64,000 bases of DNA from Clostridiaceae bacterium (GCA_009911355.1 QXXE01000002.1:85004-149003); one strand, 5' to 3'. Positions 34,951 through 45,401 are shown, counted from the first letter of the stretch. The notes: generated by a model from the sequence alone, not told the origin. Program-made: numbers and translations.

Positions 34951-35964
34951 GAACAAAACAACTATTCTTCCCAGCCCTGCGCGGCGCGGGCCGCAGAGCC
35001 TGTAATCCCGCTGCCCAATCCCGGCGAAGGCGGACCGGTCTACCCCGGCAATGACGACGCGCAGATCCCTGTCATCCCGCTCCCCAATCCCGGCGAAGGT
35101 GGCCCGGTCTATCCCGGCAACGACGACGCGCAGATCCCTGTCATTCCGCTCCCCAACCCCGGCGAGGGCGGCCCGGTCTATCCCGGCAATGACAGCAGCG
35201 CGGTCCCGATCATCCCGCTGCCCAACCCCGGCGAGGGCGGGCCGGTCTATCCCGGCAACACGAATAACAGCTGGAACGTAGGCGCTACCATCCTGCCCAC
35301 CCTGATCGGCGCGCTGCTGCCAGGGGCGGCAAAGGTGCGTTTCCTGAACGCCGCCTACAACTATCCGGCGCTGCGGGTGCTGGTCGGGAACAACCGGTTT
35401 GTAAACCTGCTCAATTACGCGTCCGCAAGCAGCTATGGGCAGGTCCGCCCGGGCTACCGGATGGTCAGCATCGTCGGGCCGGACGGATATATTTACCTGC
35501 AAAAGTCGCTGCCTTTCCAGGCGGGCACAATCCAGACGATCGCCATTATCAACACCGCAAGCGGCATGGACCTGCTCCAGATCACGGACACCTGCTGCCC
35601 GCCGGGCAACGGCTATTCGAGCTTCCGCATTGGCAACCTTGCGTACAACAGCGGGCCGCTGGACGTGCTGATGAGCGACGGGCGGGTCGTGTACAGCGAC
35701 CTGCGGTTTAAGGAGGTCGGCGCGTTCAAGCGCATCATGCCGGGGACTTACCAGTTCTTTTACGCCGACACCAGCATGTCGCCGATGCCCGCATATCAGG
35801 ATATCGAGACGCTGGACTCGTCATGGCTGGGGGTATACCCCCCCTACGAAACGTTTGGCTCACTGTATCTGAATATTGTGCCGAATGCGATTTATTCGGT
35901 CTACCTGCTGCAAAGCGGGACCAACCGGAACAACATCCAAAACCTGATCCTGATGGATCGGTAA
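34948..35964 (+). CDS. DUF4397-type protein with proline-rich repeats
   Basis: 338 residues. Four 23-residue repeats (PVIPLPNPGEGGPVYPGN plus linker DDAQI) fill residues about 18-110. After a short hydrophobic stretch (GATILPTLIGALLPGAAKV) comes a beta-rich domain of DUF4397 type (VRFLNAAYNYPALRVLVGNN), repeated twice (FRIGNLAYNSGPLDVLMSDG). No signal peptide is seen. Related proteins are linked to spore or surface structures in clostridia, but that is loose inference. Start is uncertain: 34948 lies beyond a hairpin from AAAGGAGG, while ATG 34915 abuts the ribosome site. Confidence 0.8.
   Translation: MEQNNYSSQPCAARAAEPVIPLPNPGEGGPVYPGNDDAQIPVIPLPNPGEGGPVYPGNDDAQIPVIPLPNPGEGGPVYPGNDSSAVPIIPLPNPGEGGPVYPGNTNNSWNVGATILPTLIGALLPGAAKVRFLNAAYNYPALRVLVGNNRFVNLLNYASASSYGQVRPGYRMVSIVGPDGYIYLQKSLPFQAGTIQTIAIINTASGMDLLQITDTCCPPGNGYSSFRIGNLAYNSGPLDVLMSDGRVVYSDLRFKEVGAFKRIMPGTYQFFYADTSMSPMPAYQDIETLDSSWLGVYPPYETFGSLYLNIVPNAIYSVYLLQSGTNRNNIQNLILMDR
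34999..35274 (+). repeat. 69-bp in-gene tandem repeat, four copies
   Basis: Copies start at 34999, 35068, 35137 and 35206, each coding for PVIPLPNPGEGGPVYPGN and five linker residues. Copies 2 and 3 are closest, differing at few bases, which suggests recent expansion. Confidence 0.92.
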
Positions 35965-35965
35965 C

Positions 35966-35997
35966 AAAAAAGCCAGAGGCTTCTGCCTCTGGCTTTT
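35966..35997 (+). terminator. Terminator of the DUF4397 gene
   Basis: AAAAGCCAGAGGC/GCCTCTGGCTTTT with a TTCT loop, 4 bases after the stop. Confidence 0.88.
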
Positions 35998-36115
35998 CTG
36001 CTTTTTAAGCGCCCGCCTTTATGCCCCCCGGGGCCAGGCCGCACCGGGCAGGCGGCCTGGGGGCTGGGCGTACTCTTCCCACTGCGGCGGGAGCGGGTAC
36101 ACCGTGAGCGCCCCT

Positions 36116-37498
36116 TTACTGCATCCCCGCCAGCGACTGGCAGAAGCGCATCAGGATTGCCGCCGCCTGTGCGCGCGACGCGCCGCCCGCCGGGTCAAGC
36201 GTCCCCCGGCTGGTGCCGGAGATAAGTCCCTGGCCGGCCGCCCACTGCATGGGCCCGACGGCGTATTTCGAGACGTTCCCCGCGTCGGGGAACCGTCCGA
36301 AGTCGGCGCTCGCCGAAATGTTATAGCCCTTGTACTGCGCGTAGCGGTAAAGGATCGCCGCCAGCTGTTCGCGGGTGATGCCGTCGCCGGGACGGAAATC
36401 ACCGGTCGAATAGCCGCTTACAATGCCGTTTGCCGCCGCCCAGCCGACCGCGTCGGTGTAATACTGCCCCGGCGCAACATCCGGGAAGGTATTCGCGCCC
36501 GCGGCGGGCGAGCCTTCCAGCCGGTACAGGATCGAAACGATCATCGCGCGGTTGGTCGGCAGGTTGGGGGAGAACGCCGTGCCCGACGTGCCCGACATCA
36601 TGCCGTTGCGATAGACGAAATCAACCGCGCTGTAATACCATTCGTTCGCCGGTACGTCGGTGAACGGGATGCCTGCGGGCTGGAACTGCACCCCATCCGA
36701 AGCCCGCGCAAAGACCGCTTCGATCTCCGGCTTCCCGTCCGGCATGGTGAAGGTGTAGCGCCCGTCGCCCAGGTCGCGCAGCTTGATCTCGCGCCCCTTG
36801 CTGTCGGTCACAATCAGCTCGGAAAGCACGTAGCCGGCGTCCGGCTTGACGGTGATCGTCACCTTATCGCCCTTTTTCGCACTCGAGGGCGAAACCTTTA
36901 CCGAGCCGCCTTCGCCTGTGGAAATGCTGGGCTTGTAGGATTTCCCGCTGTCCTTGTCGTCATCCTTGCTGCTGCCCGAGCCGCCGCCCGAGCTGGAACC
37001 GCCTCCCGAGCCGTCTCCGGGGTTCGAGCCGTCCCCGCCGGGGTTGCTGCTGTCCGTAACGCGCGAAACGCTGACATCCCAGCGTCCGACCGTTTGCAGC
37101 TTATCGTCAAGCAGCTTGAGCGTGCCCTTCTGGTCAAACGAAACCGACGAGACATTCGGGAATTTCAGCACGCCGAGGAACGCCGTGCCGCCGTCGTTCA
37201 GGTCGCCGTAACGGTCGATATACAGCGTGACTGTTGTGCTGTGATCCTCGTTAACCTTGTGCGTTGCGGAGACATACGCGTCGTCGCGCGAGAATTCCAC
37301 CTCCGACGAGCCGGTCAGCGTAAGCTCCAGCTGCGCCGAATGCACATGCTCTGCGTCGATCCCCGAAAGCGTAATCTCGGAGCTGTTGCCGAGCGTCTCA
37401 TATTCGACCTTCGGCGCATTGGCCGCGCCCGCCGCCGGGAGCGTGCCGCAAAGCACGCCCGCCGCCAGCAGCGCGGAAAGGGTCTGTTTCAGGTTCAT
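36116..37498 (-). CDS. SLH-anchored protein with cohesin-like domain
   Basis: 460 residues. Signal peptide (TLSALLAAGVLCGTLPAAGA), then a beta-rich domain about 28-145 with a cohesin-like pattern (ITLSGIDAEHVHSAQLEL, TVTLYIDRYGDLNDGGTAFLG), a Gly/Ser/Asp-rich linker about 150-188, a bacterial InlB-type repeat (GGSVKVSPSSAKKGDKVTI) about 190-265, and three SLH motifs to the end (FTDVPANEWYYSAVDFVYRNG, FPDVAPGQYYTDAVGWAAANG, FPDAGNVSKYAVGPMQWAAGQ). SLH domains bind wall-linked polymer, so it is held on the cell surface. Its ATG overlaps the stop of the dockerin-bearing peptidase gene, implying coupled translation. The cohesin assignment is from pattern and context, not a search. Confidence 0.82.
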   Translation of the reverse strand: MNLKQTLSALLAAGVLCGTLPAAGAANAPKVEYETLGNSSEITLSGIDAEHVHSAQLELTLTGSSEVEFSRDDAYVSATHKVNEDHSTTVTLYIDRYGDLNDGGTAFLGVLKFPNVSSVSFDQKGTLKLLDDKLQTVGRWDVSVSRVTDSSNPGGDGSNPGDGSGGGSSSGGGSGSSKDDDKDSGKSYKPSISTGEGGSVKVSPSSAKKGDKVTITVKPDAGYVLSELIVTDSKGREIKLRDLGDGRYTFTMPDGKPEIEAVFARASDGVQFQPAGIPFTDVPANEWYYSAVDFVYRNGMMSGTSGTAFSPNLPTNRAMIVSILYRLEGSPAAGANTFPDVAPGQYYTDAVGWAAANGIVSGYSTGDFRPGDGITREQLAAILYRYAQYKGYNISASADFGRFPDAGNVSKYAVGPMQWAAGQGLISGTSRGTLDPAGGASRAQAAAILMRFCQSLAGMQ

Positions 37499-40400
37499 TC
37501 TGCCACCTCGGTTTTCAGTTCAACGGGGGGAAGGTCAGTGCCGCCCGGGCTGTGAATCCATACGGTTTCCGCCGTGATGCGCTTGCTGCCCGTCCCGTCC
37601 GGGTTATCGGTGCGGTAAAGCGTTATCTTCATGCGGGCAGGCAGCAGGCTTTCTCCCTTGCAATCGCTCGGCTTGCCCTCCTGAAGCTCCTTCTCGGCTT
37701 CGAGGTCGGGCATGAACAGGAAGAAGCCGTCGCTAATGTCACTGACCTCGCCGTCCTTCGGCACCTCCGCGAACATCAGGAATTCGCCGCTGACATCGCG
37801 CTGGACCGGCGCGCCCTGCTCGCCTTCGTCCGAAACCGGCGTATTGATAAACTCGCCCTTCAGCGCCAGGGTGTTGTAAACCGGGTCGCCGCGGTAAGTG
37901 CCCAGCACAACCATCGTTCCCGCCTTGATGGTCTGCTTCTGATTATCCGCGTCGGTATAGGTATAATCCTCTGCCAGCTTGCCCACTGTCGCCCCGCTAA
38001 GGAACGCAACGTCGTCACCCGCGTAGCTGATCAGCTGAACGGTTGCATCGTCCGGCACGCCGGTAATCTTGACCGTTTTCGCATCATAGGTCCAGATACG
38101 GGTATCGTTGTCCGCCGCCCCAGGCTTGCGCAGGTAGGCAAGGTAGCTGCCCACCGTATCGACCACCTGGTTGTTTTCCTCCGAGAATGTACCGCTGCAC
38201 GCGGTAGTCGTCTTGCCGTCCTTGTCGGTAACGGTAACGGTGAACTCCCCGTTTTCCGTCCACTTGTCAAGCAGGATACCCGAAATCGGGGTTTCCGCTT
38301 TCAGCGTAATCGTCGCAGTGCCGTTTTCAACCGTCCGGCTCTCATATTCGTCAGCTTTCAGCGTCATGTCGTAGGCAATGCGGATTTCCGGATCCGCTTC
38401 TGCTTCCGCAAACTGGTTGCCGAGCGAATCATACGCCTTGACCGCATACTTGAACGTGCGGTGGTTTGCCGAGCCGATCGCGTCGGTATACGTCGCGGAG
38501 CCATTCTCTCCCGCAATGATAAAGTCAATCGGCGTACCGTTGCGAAGGATTTCGTAGCCCTGTACCTTGCCGCTGTTGATTCCGGATGGGGTAATCGTCA
38601 GCTTCACGTCCGTTTTGCTGGCTTCGCCGGTTTCCGTCTTTGCCATCTCGGCCTTGACCGAAACCGTCGCGTTTTGATTCACACCCGCAACCTTATTCAG
38701 ACGGTCACGGCGGCTCTGGTCATTCAGGTACCAGATTGCACGGTCTTCTGTAGCCTTGCCGTTAAGCTCGGCCTCTGTGCTCTCGCTGAGCACCATGCCC
38801 CAGCGTTTAAAGAACTCGGTCAGGTTCTTGCCGGTCACTCCCGCCGCGGTCAGCGCGACCTTATCATCATAGCTCGTCACACCGGCAGTATAAGTGCCAT
38901 TCTTCCACGCGGTCATAAACTCATTGAAGAATCCCTGGTCAGGGCTCGTGCCGCCATCATAGGCCAGATGCAGCTGCCAGTACATCCCCAGCTGCACGAA
39001 CACGTCGCCCGACGCGCCCGCGTACTGCTGTGCGACCTTTGTAAAGATCGCAGGGTACTTATTGCTCTTCTCAAGCCGCGACGCAAGCGTATTTTGCTTC
39101 CCATCGTAGGTCTGCACCATAAGCGAGTAAATATTGTTGGTAATCTCCGCCTTGCCGAGCTTATCCATGTTGTGCCCGATCTCGTGCGCGATGCCCCAGC
39201 CGAACAGGCCGTTGCTGCCGTTCGCCGGGATACCGCCAGTCGGGACAGGCGTGCCGTTCACCATACCGGCGCACGAACCCGCGCCAATACCGATATGTTC
39301 CCCGGCGGCGTACATGAACGCGCCCTCAAACATCTGCATGCAGCGGATATTCTGGCGTTCCGCCATCTGGCCGCTATGCTCGCGCACGGCATCAATGCCC
39401 TGCGTGGAGCGGCAGATATACATGATGTCTTCCCATGCGAGGACGCTGTTTTCCAGCTTCTCCGCATTCGCGCTCTTCACAGACGAAGCCGGGATGGACA
39501 GCAGCACGGTCGGGGTCGAAATCTCGGTGACGTTGTTCCAGTCGCCCGCGCTCGTACCGCAGTCGTAGCTGCTCAGTTCCGCAACATAATCGCTGATTGC
39601 CTTGTCCCGCTGAGCCTCACTCATCGTGTACCAGTCCACAACATCCAGCACCGGGATATCGGCCCCGCGCCGGACGTGCAGCTTAATCTCACTAGCCTGC
39701 GTGCCTGCATATTTGTAATACAAGCTGCCGCCGCTCGTACCCGCCTGCGACCCGATCTTCGGGATGGTAATGACGTTGCGCCCGCTCGACAGCGTGCCGA
39801 GCGACTTCTTCCAGGCACTCGCTTCCGCGTTGGCCTGCGTTGCAAACAGCTCAACCGTTTCGCCTGCCGGGATATCGGCATAGACCGTAACCGTCTTGCC
39901 CGCCTGGGCGGCAACGCCGAGCGGCTGGAGGACGCTGCCGCCCTGCCCGTACTTCTGTGTGCCAGCAGTCGTGTGCAGCCCTTCCAGTACAACGCCGTCA
40001 TTTTGCTCCCCTGCCAGCAGCTTCTTTGCAAGCGCAAGCTCATCCCGGTAGGAATCGGGGTAGAGGTAGTAGTTTTCGTGCGCGTCCAGCAGGCCCTCGA
40101 TGCGGGCGATCTCCTCTGCCATCGCGGTGTCCTTAAGCGCCGTAAAGGTTTTGTCGGTGAACAGCTTTTCAATCAGCGTCGGGACGTCGGTCTCCTCGTC
40201 GTAAGTCAGGAAAATGAGCTCCGACATGCTGGTCAGGTTATAAGACATCTGCTCAACCGCGACCTGAATCTTCGTAATGCCTTTGAGCGGCCCGAACGGC
40301 AGGATTGCAAAATTGCTCTGCGCCGGGTTCCCCCGCACGCCAGGCCAGGTCTGCATATCGCTGTCACTCCCCAGCGCGTAACGGTCCACGCCGCCGCCGG

Positions 40401-42445
40401 TGGGGTCCGGGACAATCAGCCTGCCGGGAAGCTTGTCCGTATCCTGGAAATCGTCCCCGTCGCCCTCAAGCCAGACGCGCACCGCGTAAGCGCGCAGCCA
40501 CTTGGGGTAATCGCCGTCCAGACGTGGCACCCAGATTGCCGCGCTCAGGTCGACCGGCTCCGTGAAGGTGACTTCAACGTGCTCGTTGCTGCTCCAATTG
40601 CGCGCTGTCCAGCTGGTCTTGTAGTCGCCGTCGATCAGCTGCCCGGGCTGGAACGTGCTGTCCGAAACATTCTTCGGGTCCAGCAGCCGGATACTTTTGA
40701 TCTGATCGCGCGGCACACGCGCTCCCTCGGCAGGGATGCCTGCGGGCTCGCTGTAATCGACCGCCTTCGGCGTGCCTGTCACGATGTTCGACGCGGGGCT
40801 CACGCCCATACTGTTGTGCGCCGTTACATATATGTAGTAGGTTGTGCCGTTCTCAAGTCCGGTAATGCTTGTGCTGGTCGTGGTCAGGCCGTCAGCCGCC
40901 TTTGTATAGGTATTCAGCGCGGCGTTTTCCTGATCGGTGTAATAGACCGCATAGTCGGTTGCGTTCTTGCCCGCCTTCCAGGAAACGTCCAGCTGCGCGT
41001 CACGCGCGGTGACGTTGACCATGTTGACCTTCGCCGGTGGGCCGGAGGGCTGCGGCGTAGCGCCGATGCTGCGCATTTCCCCACGCCAGCCGCCGTCCGC
41101 GACCGGCGTAACCTCGAAGGTGTATGCTTTCAGGTTCGTCAGCCCCGAAACGGCCTGTGCCGTCGTATCCACATGAAGGGTGGACTTGTCCGCAGGCTTA
41201 TCATCTTGATAGTATACGACCTCATAGCCGGTCACGTTCGGCAGCGCGCCCCATTTCAGCGTGACCGATTCATTCGCCGGCTCCGCGGCCAGGTTCTGCA
41301 CCGCGATATACTTCGGCATCGGGTTCTCCGGCACGATGTCCTTGAGGAACTCGACTGCGGCAACGCTGGCAAAGTCGCCGTTCTCGGTCCTTGTGACCGT
41401 GACCGTGATCTTTTTGACCGGCACACGCTTGCCGAGGTTGATCGTTATGACCTTATGCCCCTCGTCGCCGTCGATGCTCATCAGCTGGATATCCTCGGGG
41501 ATACCGTCTGTGAACTGGATTGTTTCTGTTGTGCCGTCCGTATACTCAACCAAGACGCTGCCATCGGCAATCGTGCCTTGTGTTGACGACGTGACAATGT
41601 TCACCTGCTGCGCTTCAATCCCTGCGTTTCCATCCTCCGCCGCAGCCGAAAACTTGATATCACTGTTTTCCGGGGTTGTGAACTTTGTAAACGTGCCGTC
41701 AGAGGAATCAGCAGTTGTCCCATCCTCCGCCTGCACAGCCGGCGCCTCAATCAGGTCGGTGTACAGCACGACCACCGGGCTGTCTGCTTTGGCTGCGGTA
41801 TAGTCCTTGATCGCCGCCATGCAGTGGTTGACATAAGCAACGTCGGAGATATCGACCTTGCCGTCGCCGTCCAGGTCATAATCAAGATTGGCCTTCGCGC
41901 CCTTGTCGGCTTCCGCCTGCACCGCGTTCAGGTCGTCCTCGTCCACCGTACCATTACCGTCAAAGTCGCCGAGCGTAAAGCTTGCGTCGCCCGTACCGGC
42001 AACGATGTACGCGGAATACTTGTCCAGCTCCACCTCGACAGAGCAGTTTTGATAGCCCTCGCCGGTAAATTCCAGCTTATACCCGCCCGTTTCCAGGCCA
42101 CCAAAGCACAGATCGATGCATTCTACGCCTTCCTCAAGTGTTTTTCGGACCAGCCCGTACTCTCCATCCGGGGTGCCGCCCGCGTCGCCAAGCTTGACGC
42201 CGCCAATCTTTTTGCCGCCCTTTTGCAGCGTAACGGTCACATCCCGCTTTTTCAGCACCTCCGCTTTTTGTTCAAAATCCAGGCGCAGCCGGACGCGGAT
42301 CTCGCCGGTTGCCGCCGCTGTACCCGCATCCGCCGCATAAACCGGCGCTGCCGGGGGCGTCCGCACCGCGCCCGCTGGGGGGGGCGGCTGAGAACAGCAT
42401 GGATGCCGCCGTCAATGCCGAAAGCACCCGCAAATGAGTTTTCAT
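37495..42445 (-). CDS. Large secreted M60-like metallopeptidase with dockerin, interrupted at a G8 tract
   Basis: With one base removed from the run at 42377-42384 the protein is 1649 residues. It begins with a signal peptide (MKTHLRVLSALTAASMLFSA). Then follow a beta-rich domain, a dockerin about 150-212 with two calcium loops (DFDGNGTVD, DLDGDGKVD), a carbohydrate-binding-like region, two fibronectin-III domains (VTLKWGALPNVTGYEVVY, LDVSWKAGKNATDYAVYY), a discoidin-like region (GDYKTSWTARNWSSNEHVEV), and the M60 peptidase with HEIGH near residue 1086 and a following Glu (KLGKAEITNN). Further beta domains fill the C-terminus. M60 enzymes cut mucin-type O-glycoproteins; that activity is inferred. 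ATG 42445 follows AAAGGAAG by 8 bases. As given, the frame from 42445 is shifted, and an uninterrupted frame opens at 42366. Confidence 0.85.
42377..42384. repeat. Run of eight G in the signal-peptide coding region
   Basis: Eight G (C on the coding strand). Seven would join signal peptide (SAAPPAGAVRTP) and body in one frame. Confidence 0.85.
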
Positions 42446-42526
42446 GTCTTTGCTTCCTTTCTTCGTATCCGTAGGGTGTCCCCGCGCATGCGGAACGCGC
42501 CCCGCGCGGCGGGGGGCAGTATTCCA

Positions 42527-42556
42527 ATTATATCAGACGGAGGGAGCATTTGGCAA
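42527..42556 (-). promoter_or_regulatory. Promoter of the M60 peptidase operon
   Basis: On the minus strand TTGCCA (42556-42551), 18-base spacer, TATAAT (42532-42527), 82 bases ahead of ATG 42445. Confidence 0.65.
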
Positions 42557-42623
42557 GCGGGAACGTAAAACTTACATGAAATTTTAAAAAACGCTAATGA
42601 TATCTCAAAAACCGCCGTTTCCC

Positions 42624-42652
42624 TTGCAAAATCCGCATGTTTCGGGTATAAT
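42624..42652 (+). promoter_or_regulatory. Promoter of the AraC-type regulator
   Basis: TTGCAA (42624-42629), 17-base spacer, TATAAT (42647-42652). Divergent from the M60 promoter; the two -35 regions are about 68 bases apart. Confidence 0.65.
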
Positions 42653-42737
42653 GGCAGCAAGCTCTCTTTCCCGTGCATGGAAAGAGAGGACAAACCGCCT
42701 GGCACGCGTTAAACTGGCCGTAAGGAGCTGATACAAA

Positions 42738-43595
42738 ATGGAATGGATAGACCGCCTGAACGAATCGGTACGCTATTTGGAGGGCAGCCTCACCGGGGAA
42801 CCCGATTACGCCCGCGCGGCACAGATTGCCTGCTGCTCGGTGTACCACTACCAGCGCATGTTCTCCTACCTCGCCGGGGTGCCGCTGTCGGAATACGTGC
42901 GCAGGCGGCGCATGTCGCTTGCCGCGGCCGACCTGCTGGGCGGCACGGAAAAGATTGTCGATATCGCGCTCAAATACGGCTATTCGTCGCCGACCGCCTT
43001 TAACCGCACCTTCCAGAAGGTACACGGCGTGCCGCCGTCTGCGGTGCGGCAGGGGCAGGCGGCGGTCAAGGCATATCCGCCGCTCAGCTTCCAATTAACT
43101 GTACAGGGAGTGGCAGAAATGGAATACCGCATCGAAAAACGGGACGCGTTCCGGGTGATTGGCGTGACCGCGCCGATGAGCGCGGAGATCGAGGAAAATT
43201 TTGAAGCCGTGCCCCGGCTGTGGGCGCAGGCCGCGTCGGACGGGACCATCCCCAAGCTGGCGGCGCTGATGGACGGCGAACCGAAGGGCATCCTTGGCGT
43301 GTGCGACTGCACGGACGGCGGGGCCAGGCGCTACGGCATCGCCGCCGCCAGCACCCAGCCCGCCCCGAAGGGCATGGAGGAATGGGAAATCGGCGCGTAC
43401 ACCTGGGCCGTGTTCCCGGGGACGGGGGAATGCCCCGCCGCAATTCAGGCGCTCGAGCAGCGCATCGTGCGCGAGTGGCTGCCCACCTCTGGCTATGAAT
43501 ACGCCGACGGGCCGGATATCGAGGTATACCTGAACCCCAACCCGGCGGACGCCGCTTTTGAGGTCTGGATACCGGTCGCCCGCCCCCGCGCCTGA
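42738..43595 (+). CDS. AraC-family regulator with GyrI-like effector domain
   Basis: 285 residues. N-terminal AraC-type double helix-turn-helix (residues 1-110: CSVYHYQRMFSYLAGVPLSEY, IALKYGYSSPTAFNRTFQKVHG), then a GyrI-like/SOUL small-molecule binding domain (YRIEKRDAFRVIGVTAPM to the end) as in Rob, SbmC and BltR-type regulators. Such proteins sense hydrophobic or cationic drugs. AAGGAG lies 10 bases ahead of ATG 42738. It is divergent from the M60/SLH operon and shares its intergenic region, so it could also control that operon. Confidence 0.92.
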   Translation: MEWIDRLNESVRYLEGSLTGEPDYARAAQIACCSVYHYQRMFSYLAGVPLSEYVRRRRMSLAAADLLGGTEKIVDIALKYGYSSPTAFNRTFQKVHGVPPSAVRQGQAAVKAYPPLSFQLTVQGVAEMEYRIEKRDAFRVIGVTAPMSAEIEENFEAVPRLWAQAASDGTIPKLAALMDGEPKGILGVCDCTDGGARRYGIAAASTQPAPKGMEEWEIGAYTWAVFPGTGECPAAIQALEQRIVREWLPTSGYEYADGPDIEVYLNPNPADAAFEVWIPVARPRA

Positions 43596-43622
43596 CGCGC
43601 CGGGGCCGCGCCCAAAACTGCA

Positions 43623-43659
43623 AAAAAACCGCTGGCTGCACCGCTGCCAGCGGTTTTTT
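43623..43659. terminator. Terminator of the AraC-type regulator
   Basis: AAAAAACCGCTGGC/GCCAGCGGTTTTTT, 14-bp stem, 9-base loop; same stem core as terminators at 9407, 12181 and 24903. Confidence 0.88.
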
Positions 43660-43737
43660 GGGCCTTTCCCGGGCACGCCCGCGCAGCCCTTCCTGCTTTG
43701 TTCACGGTTTGTTCATGGAAGGAACGCAAAGTTTTTC

Positions 43738-43766
43738 TGGAATTTAACCGGGAATTGTGTTATAAT
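43738..43766 (+). promoter_or_regulatory. Promoter of the second citrate synthase
   Basis: TATAAT at 43761-43766 with a poor -35 (TGGAAT, 17 bases upstream). Confidence 0.5.
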
Positions 43767-43810
43767 AAAACTCTAATGCACTGAAAAGCTGTGAAAAAGG
43801 AGGATTTTCA

Positions 43811-45160
43811 ATGAACACCATGCTTTCGATCACCCCTCAGATGGAAGAGCTGGCGGAGGAATGCGTCCGCAACAGCACCATCAACCCTTCCCTATACCAA
43901 AAATACGACGTAAAGCGCGGGCTGCGCGACGTAAACGGCAAAGGCGTGATCGCGGGGCTGACCAACATCTCGAAAATCGTCTCCTTTGCCCCTGACGGCT
44001 CCCCGTGCGACGGCGAGCTGTATTACCGCGGCATCCCCATAGAGAAACTGGTCTCAGGCTTCATGGCCGCCGACCGCAAGGGCTTCGAGGAGGTCGCATA
44101 CCTATTGATTTTCGGGAGGCTCCCCAACGAGGAGGAGCACCGCCGTTTCCGCAAGCTGCTCGCCCGCGGGCGCACGCTGCCGACCAATTTCGTCCGCGAC
44201 GTTGTCATGAAAGCGCCCACCCACGACATGATGAACATGCTCTCGCGCAGCGTCCTGACCCTCGCGTCCTACGACAACAGCACCGACAACCTGTCGCTGC
44301 CCAACGTCCTGCGCCAGTGCCTCATGCTGGTGTCGGTCTTCCCGCTGATCTCGGTCTATTCCTACCACGCCTACAACCATTATGAGTGCGGCGGCAGCAT
44401 GTACATCCATTACCCCAGTGAAAAGCTGTCCACCGCCAGCAATATCCTGCGCCTGCTGCGCCCGGACAAGCAGTATTCGCCGCTGGAGGCGCGGGTGCTT
44501 GACCTGGCGCTGGTGCTGCACATGGAGCACGGCGGCGGCAACAACTCGACCTTTACCACCCATGTCGTCACCTCGTCCGGGACGGATACCTATTCCGCGA
44601 TGGCGGCGGCGCTCGGCAGCCTGAAAGGCCCCAAGCACGGCGGCGCGAATATCAAGGTCGTGCAGATGTTCGAGGATCTGCGCAAAAACGTCGCCGACAC
44701 GACCGATGAGGACGCGGTGCGCGCCTACCTGCTGCGGCTGCTGCGCCGCGAGGCTTTCGACCAGAAGGGGCTCATTTACGGCATGGGGCACGCGGTCTAT
44801 TCGCTCTCCGACCCCCGCGCGCGCATCTTCAAGAATTTCGTCGCCGCGCTCGCCGAGGAAAAAGGCCGCACCGACGATTATAAGCTCTATGAAATGGTCG
44901 AGCGCCTTGCCCCGAAGGTCATCGCCGACGAGCGCAAGATTTATAAAGGCGTCAGCGCCAATGTCGACTTCTATTCGGGGTTCGTCTATTCCATGCTCGG
45001 CCTGCCGCTCGAGCTCTATACCCCGATGTTCGCTATCGCGCGCGTCGTCGGCTGGAGCGCCCACCGCATGGAGGAGCTCATTAACGCCGACAAGATCATC
45101 CGCCCCGCCTATCAGAGCGTCGTGGAGCCGATGCCGTACCGCCCGATGGGCGAACGGTAA
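43811..45160 (+). CDS. Citrate synthase (second of two in the window)
   Basis: 449 residues. Motifs EHGGGNN, GPKHGGANIKV, GMGHAVYSLSDPRA and NVDFYSGFVYSMLG correspond one for one to those of the paralogue at 94-1458. Differences lie mainly in the N-terminal third and in the region MYIHYPSEKLS. AAAAAGGAGG precedes ATG 43811 by 9 bases. It stands alone, flanked by its own promoter. The two enzymes may differ in regulation or in acyl-CoA preference, one being a 2-methylcitrate synthase; the sequence does not say which. Confidence 0.93.
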   Translation: MNTMLSITPQMEELAEECVRNSTINPSLYQKYDVKRGLRDVNGKGVIAGLTNISKIVSFAPDGSPCDGELYYRGIPIEKLVSGFMAADRKGFEEVAYLLIFGRLPNEEEHRRFRKLLARGRTLPTNFVRDVVMKAPTHDMMNMLSRSVLTLASYDNSTDNLSLPNVLRQCLMLVSVFPLISVYSYHAYNHYECGGSMYIHYPSEKLSTASNILRLLRPDKQYSPLEARVLDLALVLHMEHGGGNNSTFTTHVVTSSGTDTYSAMAAALGSLKGPKHGGANIKVVQMFEDLRKNVADTTDEDAVRAYLLRLLRREAFDQKGLIYGMGHAVYSLSDPRARIFKNFVAALAEEKGRTDDYKLYEMVERLAPKVIADERKIYKGVSANVDFYSGFVYSMLGLPLELYTPMFAIARVVGWSAHRMEELINADKIIRPAYQSVVEPMPYRPMGER

Positions 45161-45295
45161 TGCGCCCCCTTCCCCAGGCTGCTCCATGCACGAGCCGGGC
45201 CCCTGGCCTGCCCGCGCAGACAGCCCCCCCCCCGCAGTTTCTGAGAAATGCGGCCATTTTGTCAATGGCTTCCGTTCCAGGAAGCAAACCGCGCA

Positions 45296-45324
45296 TTGAC
45301 TTTTTAGAGATTTTGTGTTATGGT
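45296..45324 (+). promoter_or_regulatory. Promoter of the PepSY protein gene
   Basis: TTGACT (45296-45301), 17-base spacer, TATGGT (45319-45324). Confidence 0.6.
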
Positions 45325-45401
45325 AATGCTATAGTCACCCGGGCCTGTTTTTGAATTTTTGAAAGCGGGCCTTTTGAAAAAGGAAAAGGAGCGATACGAC
45401 C

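Noticed and set aside
37552..41586. A 1344-residue open frame on the plus strand opposite the M60 peptidase gene
   Set aside because: It is antisense to a gene with clear domains, has no ribosome site and a composition (Arg, His, Ala, Val) typical of GC-rich shadow frames.
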